DNA from: Hondaea fermentalgiana
Lineage: Eukaryota; Sar; Bigyra; Thraustochytrida; Thraustochytriidae
Length of the DNA stretch: 64,000 nucleotides
Direction of reading: 5' to 3'
Assembly (NCBI GenBank): GCA_014084085.1
Contig: NPFB01000025.1
Coordinates: 23,093 to 87,092 of the forward strand
The notes beneath the pieces were generated by a model. The model was given only the letters and a program-made list of their open reading frames with translations, was not told the origin of the DNA and made no database searches. Position numbers and translations under genes: made by a program. Below are positions 49,270 through 58,901 of this stretch, piece by piece (within the stretch, counting starts at the first letter, position 1; the number at the start of each line of letters is the position of its first letter).

Positions 49270-51828
49270 TTAAGCGCGGAACATGGCCATCTTTGCGCTG
49301 AGAACAGACTCGCTGTCGGCGCTGTCAGATCGCATTCGCGACGTTCTGCGGTACACGAAGATGGCCGCCGAAAGCGCGGCAATGCCGAGAACAACAGCCA
49401 CGGAGCTCACCGCAATGGTGGCCTCATCACTAAGACCGGAACTTGAGGCGCCCGTGTTTTCAGGCGAAGATGTAGGCGGATTGGCACAGTCGCATTCGTT
49501 AACAGCTTCGTCTTCGAGAAAACACACATGAGTAGCCTCCGTGAGACTCGTGCTCACTGCCGCCCAATCAGACTCCGTCATCACGGCATGCGAGCAGTCC
49601 GAATAGCCTGCTTCGCGAAGAGAAGTGCATGTGAAGATCGAAGACGTCTCCTCGGCGAAGCAGTCATTAAACGCGCAGAGACTCTCTTCGTACCCTTGGC
49701 CTTCCAGCGCCTCGGCGCATACGGCCTCGAGACTCGTGGCGCCCTGCGAGAGAATCGGATATGTCCCCTCTGGGCAGTCATCAATGCTCGCAATCTGACA
49801 CACAGACGAACCCTCCTCATCCTGGTAGCTGCCGCAACCCGTGCATTTGTACGCGCAGCCTCCGTTTAGGTAACTTCCTGCAGGCACGGGCAACTCTTGA
49901 CAGACAGGCTCGGTCGAGCCAGCATGGTAGACGGGCACAGCATCTGCTCCGCATGCAGAAGACTTGCATGCAGACTGACCAGCTTCGTCTTGATACGAGC
50001 CGCATCCGGAGCACTCCGCGACGGGAAAGCACTCCTCCTCGTCATCTTCAAAGAATGAACCTGCCGGAACCTCCTGGCAAGCCTCGGCGAGACCTTGCGC
50101 AGGGTTTGACGCATTGCCAATCTTGGGTACGCTGTTGGCAGGGCAGCTTTCCTTGGTTGCCGTCTTGCAAGTCGCTTGTTCAGCTTCATCCTGATACTCA
50201 CCGCAGCCCGAGCATGGCTCAACGGTGTAGCAATAGTACGTCTCCTCGTATCTGTATCCGGAGGGTACAGCCTGACATGCATCTTGGACGCTTGTGCCAC
50301 CACTTGTCTGCACGGGAACACCTCCGACTTGCGCCTTGCAGAAATCGAGGTCAGCCGTCTTGCACTCGGTTTGCATGCGCTCATCCTGATACTCGCCGCA
50401 CCCAGAGCACGTCGACACAGTGTAGCACGAAGACGAATATAAGGGCTCGGTGTAGACGGAGCCTGCAGGAATGAGCTGGCATGCCTCATTCAACGAGGTA
50501 GCTGGAGAAGACGAGGACGACCTTTTCGGAACGTGATTGTCGGGACAAGTCTCAACAGAAGCCGACTTACACTCTGTCTGCCCTGCCAAATCTTGGTACG
50601 CGCCGCATCCGTCACAGGAATCAACAGGATAGCATGTAGATTTGTAGCTACCTCGAATGTCCTCGAAAAAGTATCCAGCGTTTACCGCTTTGCAAGCGTC
50701 CTCGAGAGATCCAATTGGCTCGTAGCTTGAGGAGAACGCCGGGACTTGGCCTGCAGGGCAATCTTCGAGGCTGACCTCCTTGCATTCGGTTTGCCCGACC
50801 TCATCCTGGTACACGCCGCAGCCCTGACACTCGTCGATCGGGTAGCAGCTGCTCGAGGAATCACCTGCAGAGTCAGTGTAGTAATGACCGACTTCGACAG
50901 GCTTGCAGATCTCTCCAAGGCTTGTGGCACGAGTGTAGATGGAGGCATACGAAGGGACGCTTCCTGAAGGACAATCGCTGAGCTCGGCGTTTTTACAACT
51001 CGTTTGCCCTTGCTCGTCTTGATACGCTCCGCAGCCTTCACAGCCGTCAACTGGATAGCACGTACTCGTGGAGTCACCCGAGGAATCAGTAAAAAAATGG
51101 CCAGCATCGACGAGCACGCACACTTCGTCAATCGAGGTTGCCCCGGAGTAACCTGTGTAGCTTGGAACATGGTTCGCGGGACAGTCTTGAAGCGTAACAG
51201 TCTTGCACTCGGTCTGTCCCGTCTCATTCTGAAAAGAACCACAGCCCTGGCACGTCTCAACGGGATAGCACTCATCGTCATCGGTGGCGCTTTCGGGATT
51301 GGGCGTGTCGGTGTAAAAGGAGCCGGCAGGTACTTCTTGGCACGCAGCTTCGAGACTTGCGAATCCTGATCCATACGAGTTTCCCTGGAAGGCAGGAACC
51401 TGGCCTTGAGGGCACGTCTCAAGAGTTGCCATTTTGCATTCCGTCTGCCCTTTCTCGTCCTGGTATGCGCCGCAACCTTCGCACGGATTCACCGGGAAGC
51501 ATTGCGAAGAAGAGGAGACGCTTGCAGGGTCTGCCGTCTCAATGTAATACGACCCAGCGCTGACAGTTTTGCATGCTTCTGCAAGAGAAGTCACCCCTCC
51601 GTAATAGTTGTAGTCGGGGACTTGACCCTCAGGGCATGTTGCCGAAGTAGCTTGCTTGCAGCCTACTTGGCCTGCCTCGTCCTGATAGCCTCCGCAGCCA
51701 GTGCAAGCAACACAGGCACCATCAACAAAGCCATATCCGATCTCACAGTCTGCAGCACTCTGACCAAGCGCTTGACCACAAGCCAGTGCAGCAAGGGTGA
51801 AAACGCAGGCAAGACGTCCTTGCTTCAT
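49270..51828 (-). CDS. Cysteine-rich repeat single-pass membrane protein
   Basis: 852 residues. A clear signal peptide (LACVFTLAALACGQALG, cleavage near 22) is followed by ten copies of a repeat of about 70 residues centred on CxGCGxYQDExGQTxCK. In most copies a CPxGxVP element, a SLxEAC element, an AGxYYxD element and a CYPV element follow. A TM helix lies near 805-828 (TIAVSSVAVVLGIAALSAAIF), with a short basic cytosolic tail. The Cys pattern resembles the ephrin-receptor-like / TNFR-like GCC2-GCC3 cysteine-rich modules of protist surface proteins. A cell-surface or secretory-pathway receptor or adhesin is inferred; ligand unknown. Repeat 1 and repeats 9-10 are the most diverged. Confidence 0.85.
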   Translation of the reverse strand: MKQGRLACVFTLAALACGQALGQSAADCEIGYGFVDGACVACTGCGGYQDEAGQVGCKQATSATCPEGQVPDYNYYGGVTSLAEACKTVSAGSYYIETADPASVSSSSQCFPVNPCEGCGAYQDEKGQTECKMATLETCPQGQVPAFQGNSYGSGFASLEAACQEVPAGSFYTDTPNPESATDDDECYPVETCQGCGSFQNETGQTECKTVTLQDCPANHVPSYTGYSGATSIDEVCVLVDAGHFFTDSSGDSTSTCYPVDGCEGCGAYQDEQGQTSCKNAELSDCPSGSVPSYASIYTRATSLGEICKPVEVGHYYTDSAGDSSSSCYPIDECQGCGVYQDEVGQTECKEVSLEDCPAGQVPAFSSSYEPIGSLEDACKAVNAGYFFEDIRGSYKSTCYPVDSCDGCGAYQDLAGQTECKSASVETCPDNHVPKRSSSSSPATSLNEACQLIPAGSVYTEPLYSSSCYTVSTCSGCGEYQDERMQTECKTADLDFCKAQVGGVPVQTSGGTSVQDACQAVPSGYRYEETYYCYTVEPCSGCGEYQDEAEQATCKTATKESCPANSVPKIGNASNPAQGLAEACQEVPAGSFFEDDEEECFPVAECSGCGSYQDEAGQSACKSSACGADAVPVYHAGSTEPVCQELPVPAGSYLNGGCAYKCTGCGSYQDEEGSSVCQIASIDDCPEGTYPILSQGATSLEAVCAEALEGQGYEESLCAFNDCFAEETSSIFTCTSLREAGYSDCSHAVMTESDWAAVSTSLTEATHVCFLEDEAVNECDCANPPTSSPENTGASSSGLSDEATIAVSSVAVVLGIAALSAAIFVYRRTSRMRSDSADSESVLSAKMAMFRA

Positions 51829-51981
51829 GCTGCTTCGAACGAAAAAGAGAGAGATAGCTTCCGCTACTATTCCTTTTTTTAACCTCGTTTGGGATTTGGT
51901 GGCGCTTTGATTTTAGTTTTGCTTTCGCCTAAGACAACCACAAACGCAAAGCGATCTCGGCTTTCTTGTTTGCGCGTAACA

Positions 51982-52013
51982 CCCCCCCCCCCCCCCCCCC
52001 CCCCCCTCCCCCC
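51982..52013. repeat. Poly-C tract
   Basis: Twenty-five consecutive C, one T, then six C, about 150 bp upstream of the cysteine-rich protein gene. Confidence 0.97.
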
Positions 52014-52890
52014 ACTTTGTTCTTGACTTGGTCTTCTTCTTCTTCGTTTTTCCAGAGAGACGTGCGAGTGCTGTGAGGTGAGAAAAAGCCAATGGGAATG
52101 GTGCCAGCCTCCCACTACCACCTTAGTGTGTGAGTGAGGAGAGGAGAAGCCAAAGGTGAAGGTGCCCGCTTCTCACTACCACCTTTGTGCGTGAGCGCAC
52201 ATTTGTCACCGTCTGAGAGATGGTTGGCGCCTGATTACGCCGCAATTTCGTCGTGCGTCCCGTCCTGTCTCGGCCCGGCCCGGTGCCGCTCCACGCCACC
52301 TTCCATTCATTCACTCTTGCGTCTCCATCAAACCGACGATGGGTCTCTCCTGCCACTGCTGGCGACACGGCAGTTCTTTCGCACACGCGCGGCGGCGGCC
52401 CGAAGCAGCACGTGCAGCACGCGCTGTGTATCGTGGAAGCGAGCGACCTGCAGCGGCAGCTGCAGCTGGTCCGAGACACACGCGCGCACGCTTCGTGCGG
52501 ACCCAGCTGCGGGCTTGACGGAAGATGAGATTGTCCAATCTCGCGCCATCTCGTGGGAAAGGTCGATCGCCATCTCGTGGGATCTTGAGTGGCAGCGGAA
52601 GAAGCGACGAATAGCGCGTCCGTGCTTCGGCGTCAAGCGATGCGATGGAGCTTTTGCAGTCTTGACGACCTGTGCATTTGTTCACGAGCTGTACGACAGC
52701 AAGTGGCGAATGATCATGGTAGTGCTGATTTGTCTCGAAAGAGGGAGGGAGGCAAGCCAGCTCCGCTCAGGCCTGCATCGGCTTTCGTTGTCTGATTGCC
52801 TGGCAAACATAAGCGACAACGTCGTCGTCATCTCAGCCATTATTATTTTGACGTCCTGCATCGTGATGAGGAGGTTGAAATTGCTGCAAC

Positions 52891-53150
52891 TAGCCCAGTC
52901 TCTGGCCAGAACCCTTGTGTCTTGCCTTGACGTATGATGACCCATTGTGAAAGGACAAGAGCTCCGAGAAGGACTCGGAGCTATTGTCCTTTTCCTAAAT
53001 AAAGCTGGGCTGCAGCCTTCGGTAAAATTTCCATTCTTGCGTGTCCTGAACTCCTCACAGTCAGTCAAGCGGCTGCACGCGCCGCTGTGGTCATGGGCTT
53101 CTCCAGGTTGGCCCTGGCCCAGCTCGTGTGCAGACGGCACGGCCGTCTCT
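52891..53150. repeat. Tandem duplication, copy 1 (about 260 bp)
   Basis: Shares long blocks with 53225-53498, including GCCAGAACCCTTGTGTCTTG, GCTGGGCTGCAGCCTTCGGT and CGTGTGCAGACGGCACGGCC. Confidence 0.9.
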
Positions 53151-53189
53151 TAGATGTTTCCATGATCCCTGTCGTGGCCTGACCAAACA

Positions 53190-53190
<1 letters not shown>

Positions 53191-53220
<30 letters not shown>
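53191..53220. repeat. CTG trinucleotide microsatellite
   Basis: Ten perfect CTG copies at the junction between the two duplication copies. Confidence 0.95.
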
Positions 53221-53221
<1 letters not shown>

Positions 53222-53224
53222 GGC

Positions 53225-53498
53225 TAGCCCAGACTATGGCCAGAACCCTTGTGTCTTGCCTTGACATATTATGTCCCATTGCGATAGCTCCGAGAAGGAC
53301 TCGCAGCTATTGTCCTTTTCCCCCAAGAACATCCAAGAACATCCAAATCAAGCTGGGCTGCAGCCTTCGGTAAAACTTCCATTCTTGCGTGTTCTGACCT
53401 CCTCGGTCAAGCGGCAGCGGCTGCACGCGCCGCTGCGGTCATGGGCTTCTCCAGGTTGTCCCTGGCCTAGCTCGTGTGCAGACGGCACGGCCGTCTCT
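53225..53498. repeat. Tandem duplication, copy 2 (about 274 bp)
   Basis: Second copy of 52891-53150, with small insertions (an AACATCCA direct repeat and an extra GCAGCG). Confidence 0.9.
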
Positions 53499-54318
53499 GA
53501 CAGTTAGACTGTCGCGCGCAGCGGTGCGGCGCTCAACGCTTTCCAGCCGGGGAGTGAGTGCAGTCGGTGCGGTGGTGTGCGACGCATGTGAAGGAGAGCA
53601 GTCCTTAAAGATTAACGGTGGTGAGGAAGTCTTGACTGAGACTATCCGTTGGCTGATAGAGTGCCGCCGCAAGTTCTGTCTCTGCCACCTGCCTTCCCCC
53701 ACGTGCCCACTACGCCAACGGCAAGACTCGGGCGGCGGAATTATCAAGATGGACTCACAACGGTCTTGCACAAGGCCCTGAGGTTCATGCACCCATGACT
53801 AGTTAGTGCGCACGCGTACGAGAAAGAGAGGAGAGAAGCAGCAGCAGAGGGCAGCGCTCCATTGAAAGCTATTTCTAGGTTTGAGCCCTAGGCTGACTGT
53901 AGACTACTTCATACGTCGCGAATATGGCCTCGAGAATTTCAGAAACGCGACACAATAGTTCCGTTGAATATAGCCGCGCGCTGGTGGCGCCGTCCCAGCT
54001 CGCGTTGCTGTACGCCACAGCCCGAGCGCATTGCTGCCAGGTCTGAGAACAAAATAATGGCTGTATCGAAGCAACGTTACACCTGACCTGGGCGGCTCCG
54101 TTATAAGTCAAGAAATGAACATAGAGAGCTGAGCTGAGTGTCGGTGAAGTGAACGGTTCTTCAAGGAGGAGAGCAGGTCAAGAGCGCTTGAGGCTTACTA
54201 AAGCTGACAGCGAGTAAGCAAACACCAAGCCAGTAGCCAGCTTGGTGCCAGCACGGCGTCGCGGGCGCCCTGCGCGCGCAGGAGCGTGTGTTAGGAGGGT
54301 TTTCATCTGCCGGCGAAG

Positions 54319-57300
54319 ATGTCGTCTCTCGATCTCTCGGCGCGAGCGCGAAGGCCATCACGGCAGCGCACGATGTCATGGAAGGATGATAACTACTCCA
54401 GCATGAAGAGAACGAGCCGCTTGCTAAATGCGCACAATACGAGCAGCACGCAGGGACAAATCGAAGTGAGAGACCCAGACATTATGAGACTCTGCTACGA
54501 CAAAGATGAAAGCTGGACGGAGCTTCGGCAACTTGCCATTCGGATTCAGAAAAATGGCGGCGTCGACATTGGTGATCATCGTAAGAACGGTCAAACATAC
54601 CGCCGCTGTCTCAAAATTATGGAGCTCGTTTCATGGCTTGTGGACACGTTCGGCCTGAGCCGTGATCTCGCGTGCCTCATCTGCAAGGAGCTCTGGAAAC
54701 ACGGTCTAATCTGGAATGCGGAAAACAGTTACAGCGCATTTTCCGTCAACGAACTTACATTCTTTCGCGTCGCTCACCCCTATGCCATCAATTTGTTGCT
54801 CTTGCCCTCTGAAATGGAGCAAGTATACTCGGAAGCTCGCGATAAAACTGGACCCAAGCGAGTCGACAAATTCATTGGCGGACGCCACATATTGGCATGC
54901 TTTCCCTCTGCAGAACTTATCGATTGGGCCATGTCTGTCCACCATATCAACCCGCGTGAGCGCGCTGTGCAAGTGGTACAACAAATGGCGAATGAGGGAT
55001 ATTTCTTCAACGTCGACGGCACGACGCAAATTGTGGACGGCTCGAACGTCTTTATGCAGCATAAACACGACTACACGGGCAACATCGTTCTGAGCAAGCG
55101 CCGCATGCGTCTCATTGCCATCGAGATCGCTCAGCTCTACGAATCGTGCGTGCAGTCAGAGTACGGCGGTAAACGGCCCGTAGCAACGGTCGCTCTTGTG
55201 GCCTCTCTTATCGAGAGCGTCATTGAAGATTGCAGCTTCCAAAAGGCCAAGTACGTGCTTTTGCAAATGAAAAAGGCAAAATTTGCGCAAATCAATAGTC
55301 GAGCAACGCACAGCGCAATTTCTGCCTCAAGCTCCCAGAGCCGATGGTCCTACCATCGTCTCTTAGATGGTGTCGGGAAATGGACACAAGTTGGTCAGGA
55401 CTTCAACCTTCTCAAAGAGCTAGGGAGAGATGATGACCCCGTCATGATCAAACTGGACGATCAGTTCCATAATCTCAAAGCGCGCTTTTCCCGCCGCGGA
55501 CCTTCGGGACTGGTCTACCCGGACGCAACCCACACCGAGGATGACATAAGCGATGCTGAGTCGCACATTCCTCTCGTCATGAATGTCACAAAAGGGCGCA
55601 ACGAGCTGGTGGAGCAAAATCTTGCGGTCACACTCATGTCGCATCTTGGAGGCGGGGTAGTAAGCGCCAAAGTTGGTGGTTTTTCCAGGGAGAGTGCAAG
55701 GACCAAAACTGTGCGAATGGTCATTCACCTGTTGTTTTGTCTCGTGCTTGCAATCGAGGTGCTCGCTAACACACAATCAGTTCTCGGTCTCACTGAAGGT
55801 TTGAAGGAGAGCATTTCAGCTTCGGCTGGATTTGAGCAGGCAACATCAAAGCATGAATTCATTGATTGGGTTCGGAATCAGGTGGCGACTGAGTTTTCGT
55901 GGCGAGGTACACAATTCCCATTGCTTGAGCCACCAGCTATACTCGCAGGAGGCGCAACACATTACACCGGGTGCGACGAGCTGCAGCAGCTCGTCACTTC
56001 TGCAGCAAGACGCGCAGCTGAGCATTCAGATTTCGACACGCACATTCCCGTTATTCAAGCTGATGCGGACAACGAGTGCTGGGTAAACAAGGAGACCCAT
56101 GCAATTGGAACGGAAAACACATATGCTCCAGCAGCCTACCTGCTGACTTGTATGCAAAGCTCGGCAAAGTGCACCCCGGAGCTTGAAGGACTTGATGCGG
56201 AGCTAAGTCTGGAGTCCAAGAGCATTTTAGTGGACAGAATGGCTCTCGAGGTCGTCTTGCTTGGCTACAAGGCAGATCCACCTCTGATCGTCAAAGTGAC
56301 GGCGCAAGCAAAATTTTCTGCTGTCGCCAATGACGTTCACGTGCGCTTTATGCATGTTCCCGGTCATGCTGGACACTCCGCCACTGAGTTCGTTCTCATC
56401 ATTCTGATCGTTTGCGTCACGCTCGATTTCATTGTGCTCGTCTGCAGGCGCGGGCGTTCCTTTCTCTTTGATGTCTCTCGCATTCTCCACCTGACCCGGA
56501 TCGCCCTTCCATGCGTGGCCCTTCGTATGCAATTTGTCTTTGAGAAGGACTTGTACGCATACCTGTCAGGTATCACATGGAACAATGCAGAATCATATCA
56601 GCCGAATGCGTCCAACGCAGGTTTCGACGTCCTTCATCAGCAAAAGGACGCGGCAAGGCTCTATTTCATCATCGCGATGTTTCTCGCCGCGATGACGGTC
56701 CCATCGTACATCGGCGGCGCCAAGTATAACATTTTTGCTCTGCTGCAACAAACGCTCAAGACGGTGCAAGGCGATGTCAAGGTTTTGGCAATTACGTTCT
56801 TCATCACGTTCTGTGGTTTTGTGGCGACCATGTACGCCATCATGAATTCTTTGTCATCGCTCTTTGCAAGTCCAGGCAGTACCGGCATGATCATGTACGG
56901 CTCTCTCTTTGGAGGTGCGCCCTGGAACACTTTTTTGGAGATCCGTGGTGCGAGTAGGCTCTTAAGTGCAGTTGGTTTCATCGCCATGGCCACCTATCTC
57001 TTCCTCTTCATCATCATCTTGCTCAACATGTTCGTGGCCATCATTTTACAAAGCTATCAGACGCAGAAACGCGATGAAGCTGTTTTACGTGCCGAATTCA
57101 TTCGTCATCTCCACGCCTCAGAAGGAACAAGTGATATATCAACGCTCAAGGCTAGCCTCGGAGAGCGTCTCTATGAGGTTGCGGAGGTCAATGAACCACA
57201 CAGGACAAATTTCAAGGTCACCTTGCAGCGTACGATTAAGAGCATCACGGAGCGTCTTCGTACGTCGGCCAAAGTGCATCACGATGGCAGCTTTATCAGC

Positions 57301-57498
57301 CAGTCAACCTCGGAAATTTTCGCCGACGAAAAGGGAGAGAAGACCTCTCTTTCTCGTCAGGCCTCTGCTCCTACAAAAGCTATGCCTCGACAAGATAGCA
57401 AGATTGTTCGGAAGACTCCCCCAGCTTTGGTCAAGCAAGGATCTGTCGGTGTCAACGCTCAAGGCGCTTTGCCACGAAAGCTCCAGCAACTGCTCTAG
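54319..57498 (+). CDS. DEP-domain polycystin (PKD2-like) cation channel
   Basis: 1059 residues. Two DEP-like domains lie in the N-terminal cytosolic part: CLKIMELVSWLVDTFGLSRD (about 95-150) and ILACFPSAELIDWAMSVHHI (about 184-240). Next come TM1 (about 465-485), a large extracytosolic domain of about 200 residues as in polycystins, and five more TM segments. The pore region YGSLFGG (about 860-866) precedes the last helix FLFIIILLNMFVAIILQSY (about 898-916), a hallmark of PKD/TRP channels. The C-terminus is basic and Ser-rich. Polycystins are Ca2+-permeable channels of cilia or internal membranes. DEP domains in other proteins bind membranes or GPCR/G-protein partners, so a signalling-coupled channel is inferred. 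Confidence 0.85.
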   Translation: MSSLDLSARARRPSRQRTMSWKDDNYSSMKRTSRLLNAHNTSSTQGQIEVRDPDIMRLCYDKDESWTELRQLAIRIQKNGGVDIGDHRKNGQTYRRCLKIMELVSWLVDTFGLSRDLACLICKELWKHGLIWNAENSYSAFSVNELTFFRVAHPYAINLLLLPSEMEQVYSEARDKTGPKRVDKFIGGRHILACFPSAELIDWAMSVHHINPRERAVQVVQQMANEGYFFNVDGTTQIVDGSNVFMQHKHDYTGNIVLSKRRMRLIAIEIAQLYESCVQSEYGGKRPVATVALVASLIESVIEDCSFQKAKYVLLQMKKAKFAQINSRATHSAISASSSQSRWSYHRLLDGVGKWTQVGQDFNLLKELGRDDDPVMIKLDDQFHNLKARFSRRGPSGLVYPDATHTEDDISDAESHIPLVMNVTKGRNELVEQNLAVTLMSHLGGGVVSAKVGGFSRESARTKTVRMVIHLLFCLVLAIEVLANTQSVLGLTEGLKESISASAGFEQATSKHEFIDWVRNQVATEFSWRGTQFPLLEPPAILAGGATHYTGCDELQQLVTSAARRAAEHSDFDTHIPVIQADADNECWVNKETHAIGTENTYAPAAYLLTCMQSSAKCTPELEGLDAELSLESKSILVDRMALEVVLLGYKADPPLIVKVTAQAKFSAVANDVHVRFMHVPGHAGHSATEFVLIILIVCVTLDFIVLVCRRGRSFLFDVSRILHLTRIALPCVALRMQFVFEKDLYAYLSGITWNNAESYQPNASNAGFDVLHQQKDAARLYFIIAMFLAAMTVPSYIGGAKYNIFALLQQTLKTVQGDVKVLAITFFITFCGFVATMYAIMNSLSSLFASPGSTGMIMYGSLFGGAPWNTFLEIRGASRLLSAVGFIAMATYLFLFIIILLNMFVAIILQSYQTQKRDEAVLRAEFIRHLHASEGTSDISTLKASLGERLYEVAEVNEPHRTNFKVTLQRTIKSITERLRTSAKVHHDGSFISQSTSEIFADEKGEKTSLSRQASAPTKAMPRQDSKIVRKTPPALVKQGSVGVNAQGALPRKLQQLL

Positions 57499-57946
57499 GC
57501 CTCGAAATATAATAATGTTAGAATACACTGCCATGTGAAGACAACAGAAGAGAAGAGAAGACAAGCATAAACAAGAACGTAAGGGCGGACGTCGATGTGG
57601 CAGCCCACAACGAGGTTGAACAGCACTGCTGCTCAAAGGAAGCGCATCTCGAACTGCTGTACATGCCACGCCAACGAGTCAAAGCCAAGAACGTGAGGTC
57701 CACCATGAGAACTTTCTTCATTGCAGACTGGGGATGCGGGCGAAGACACGGAAGAAGACCTTGACTTTCAATGCATCTGCAAGTAAGCAAAGACATCCAA
57801 CAATTTTCTTACCCCACAAATTGCAGTCGCCAACATGAAAAGAATCGCGCGTGGCGTGACGCCTACAGGGTCGGGCACACGCAAAGCTATGGTCTGCACG
57901 TCCACAGCGCAACCTGTCAGCCCCTATGTCACAAAGGTCGACGGCG
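57499..57946. other. Convergent 3' intergenic region
   Basis: 448 bp between the polycystin stop and the stop of the SWSAP1-like gene. No gene supported. Confidence 0.4.
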
Positions 57947-58901
57947 TCACCCCAGAGACTCCACCACGAGAACTTGTGCGTCGTTTTCGCCTCGTAAATG
58001 TACCGAGACACGTTCCGTCGCCCCGTCGAGAGAGTCTCGACGAAGTTCACCCTGACGAATCTGCAAAATATTTTCCTTTGGAATCCACGGGCCTGCTGAT
58101 CGAACAGCATTCCACGACGCCCCGCTGTCCCGGTTCACGACAACGCCGAGAACAACTTGACGTTTCGGGCCTCCGATCCCACGCGCAAATGCCTTGCATG
58201 CACTCTGCGCTAGCGCAAGAGCTAGTGCATGCGTCGAAACAAGAACAGCCTTCTCCTCGCTTGGCTTTACTTGGCCCTGACTGAGCTCCGCATCAAGAGC
58301 CTCGTGCGAAAAGAGGTCCAAATCGTCAATGAGCACCGTGTGTGCGGTAGGATCCGTAACATGCATGCTCCCCAGATAGGCCACCAGTGCCTCGTGCGTT
58401 TCAATGTACTTGATAACGACGCGTCTTAATGCCTGATCCAGACCCGTGTCCTTGTCGAACTGCTCACCCAGTAGAGGCGGCTGCGACGTGATTTTGTCAC
58501 GTCTGCAGATAAACACAGTCACTCCCTCTTGCATACATCTCGCCCGTTTCAGGCCACACTGCGATGAAAAGAAGAAGAAGAAGAAGAAGAAGAAGACCCA
58601 ATCGTACGTGAGTGTGTGAGACCGCATTTTCTTGCCTGTGGGTTGAGATGACGGAAAAGCGTTCCCTTGAAGTCAAATCACATCCCTCGTTACTTACCTG
58701 AAACAACAACGATGAGCGATACGAGCGTGAAGGGCCGCACAGGAGGAACGCCTGATATGAAGCTGCTGTCTTGTCGTTGCCTTCGGCGTCCTGCGACGGG
58801 CTTTCCTCGGTCTCAGGCTGGCCCACTTTTTCCGCCAAGCCGCGCAAAGACCCTGTCTCGCTGCCGCTGCTGCTCCATCCTCCTACAGAGATCCCGCTCA
58901 T
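57947..58901 (-). CDS. SWSAP1-like RecA/RAD51-fold protein (two exons)
   Basis: Exon 1 (58901-58698, 68 residues) joined to exon 2 (58558-57947) gives 271 residues. Exon 1 ends with a Walker-A-like loop, FLLCGPSRSYRSSLLFQ, and exon 2 continues CGLKRARCMQEGVTVFICRR. Together these form the P-loop, alphaA and beta2 of a RecA-type core. Later RRVVIKYIETHEALVAYL and the Walker B strand TVLIDDLDLF, then KAVLVSTHALALALAQSACK and VVLGVVVNRDS, follow the order seen in SWSAP1, the RAD51-paralogue-like partner of SWS1 in homologous recombination. The P-loop Lys is Arg and the second Gly is Tyr, so ATP hydrolysis is doubtful. No zinc-SWIM partner is visible in the window. Assignment rests on fold order and short motifs, hence moderate confidence. 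Confidence 0.6.
58559..58697 (-). other. Intron of the SWSAP1-like gene
   Basis: 139 nt, donor CAG/GTAAGT, acceptor TTTTCATCGCAG, phase 0. The pyrimidine tract is a CTT microsatellite. Confidence 0.75.
58571..58597. repeat. GAA trinucleotide microsatellite
   Basis: About nine GAA/AAG copies, read as CTT on the minus strand just before a splice acceptor. Confidence 0.92.

Larger units (their letters stand above)
51829..54318. other. 2.5-kb gene-poor, repeat-rich intergenic region
   Basis: No convincing gene. It contains a poly-C tract, an approximately 60-bp tandem duplication near 52080-52200, a CTG array, and a tandem duplication of about 270 bp. Open frames (for example 52134-52937 on the plus strand) have no family features and inconsistent codon use. 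A non-coding RNA or decayed gene cannot be excluded. Confidence 0.5.

Noticed and set aside
52134..52937. 267-codon plus-strand open frame in the gene-poor region
   Set aside because: Composition changes along its length, there is no domain signal, and it overlaps repeats; likely non-coding.
58571..58597. GAA run as a coding Phe tract (FFFFFFFFF)
   Set aside because: It is better explained as the intron pyrimidine tract before the CGCAG acceptor; the exon frame starts after it.
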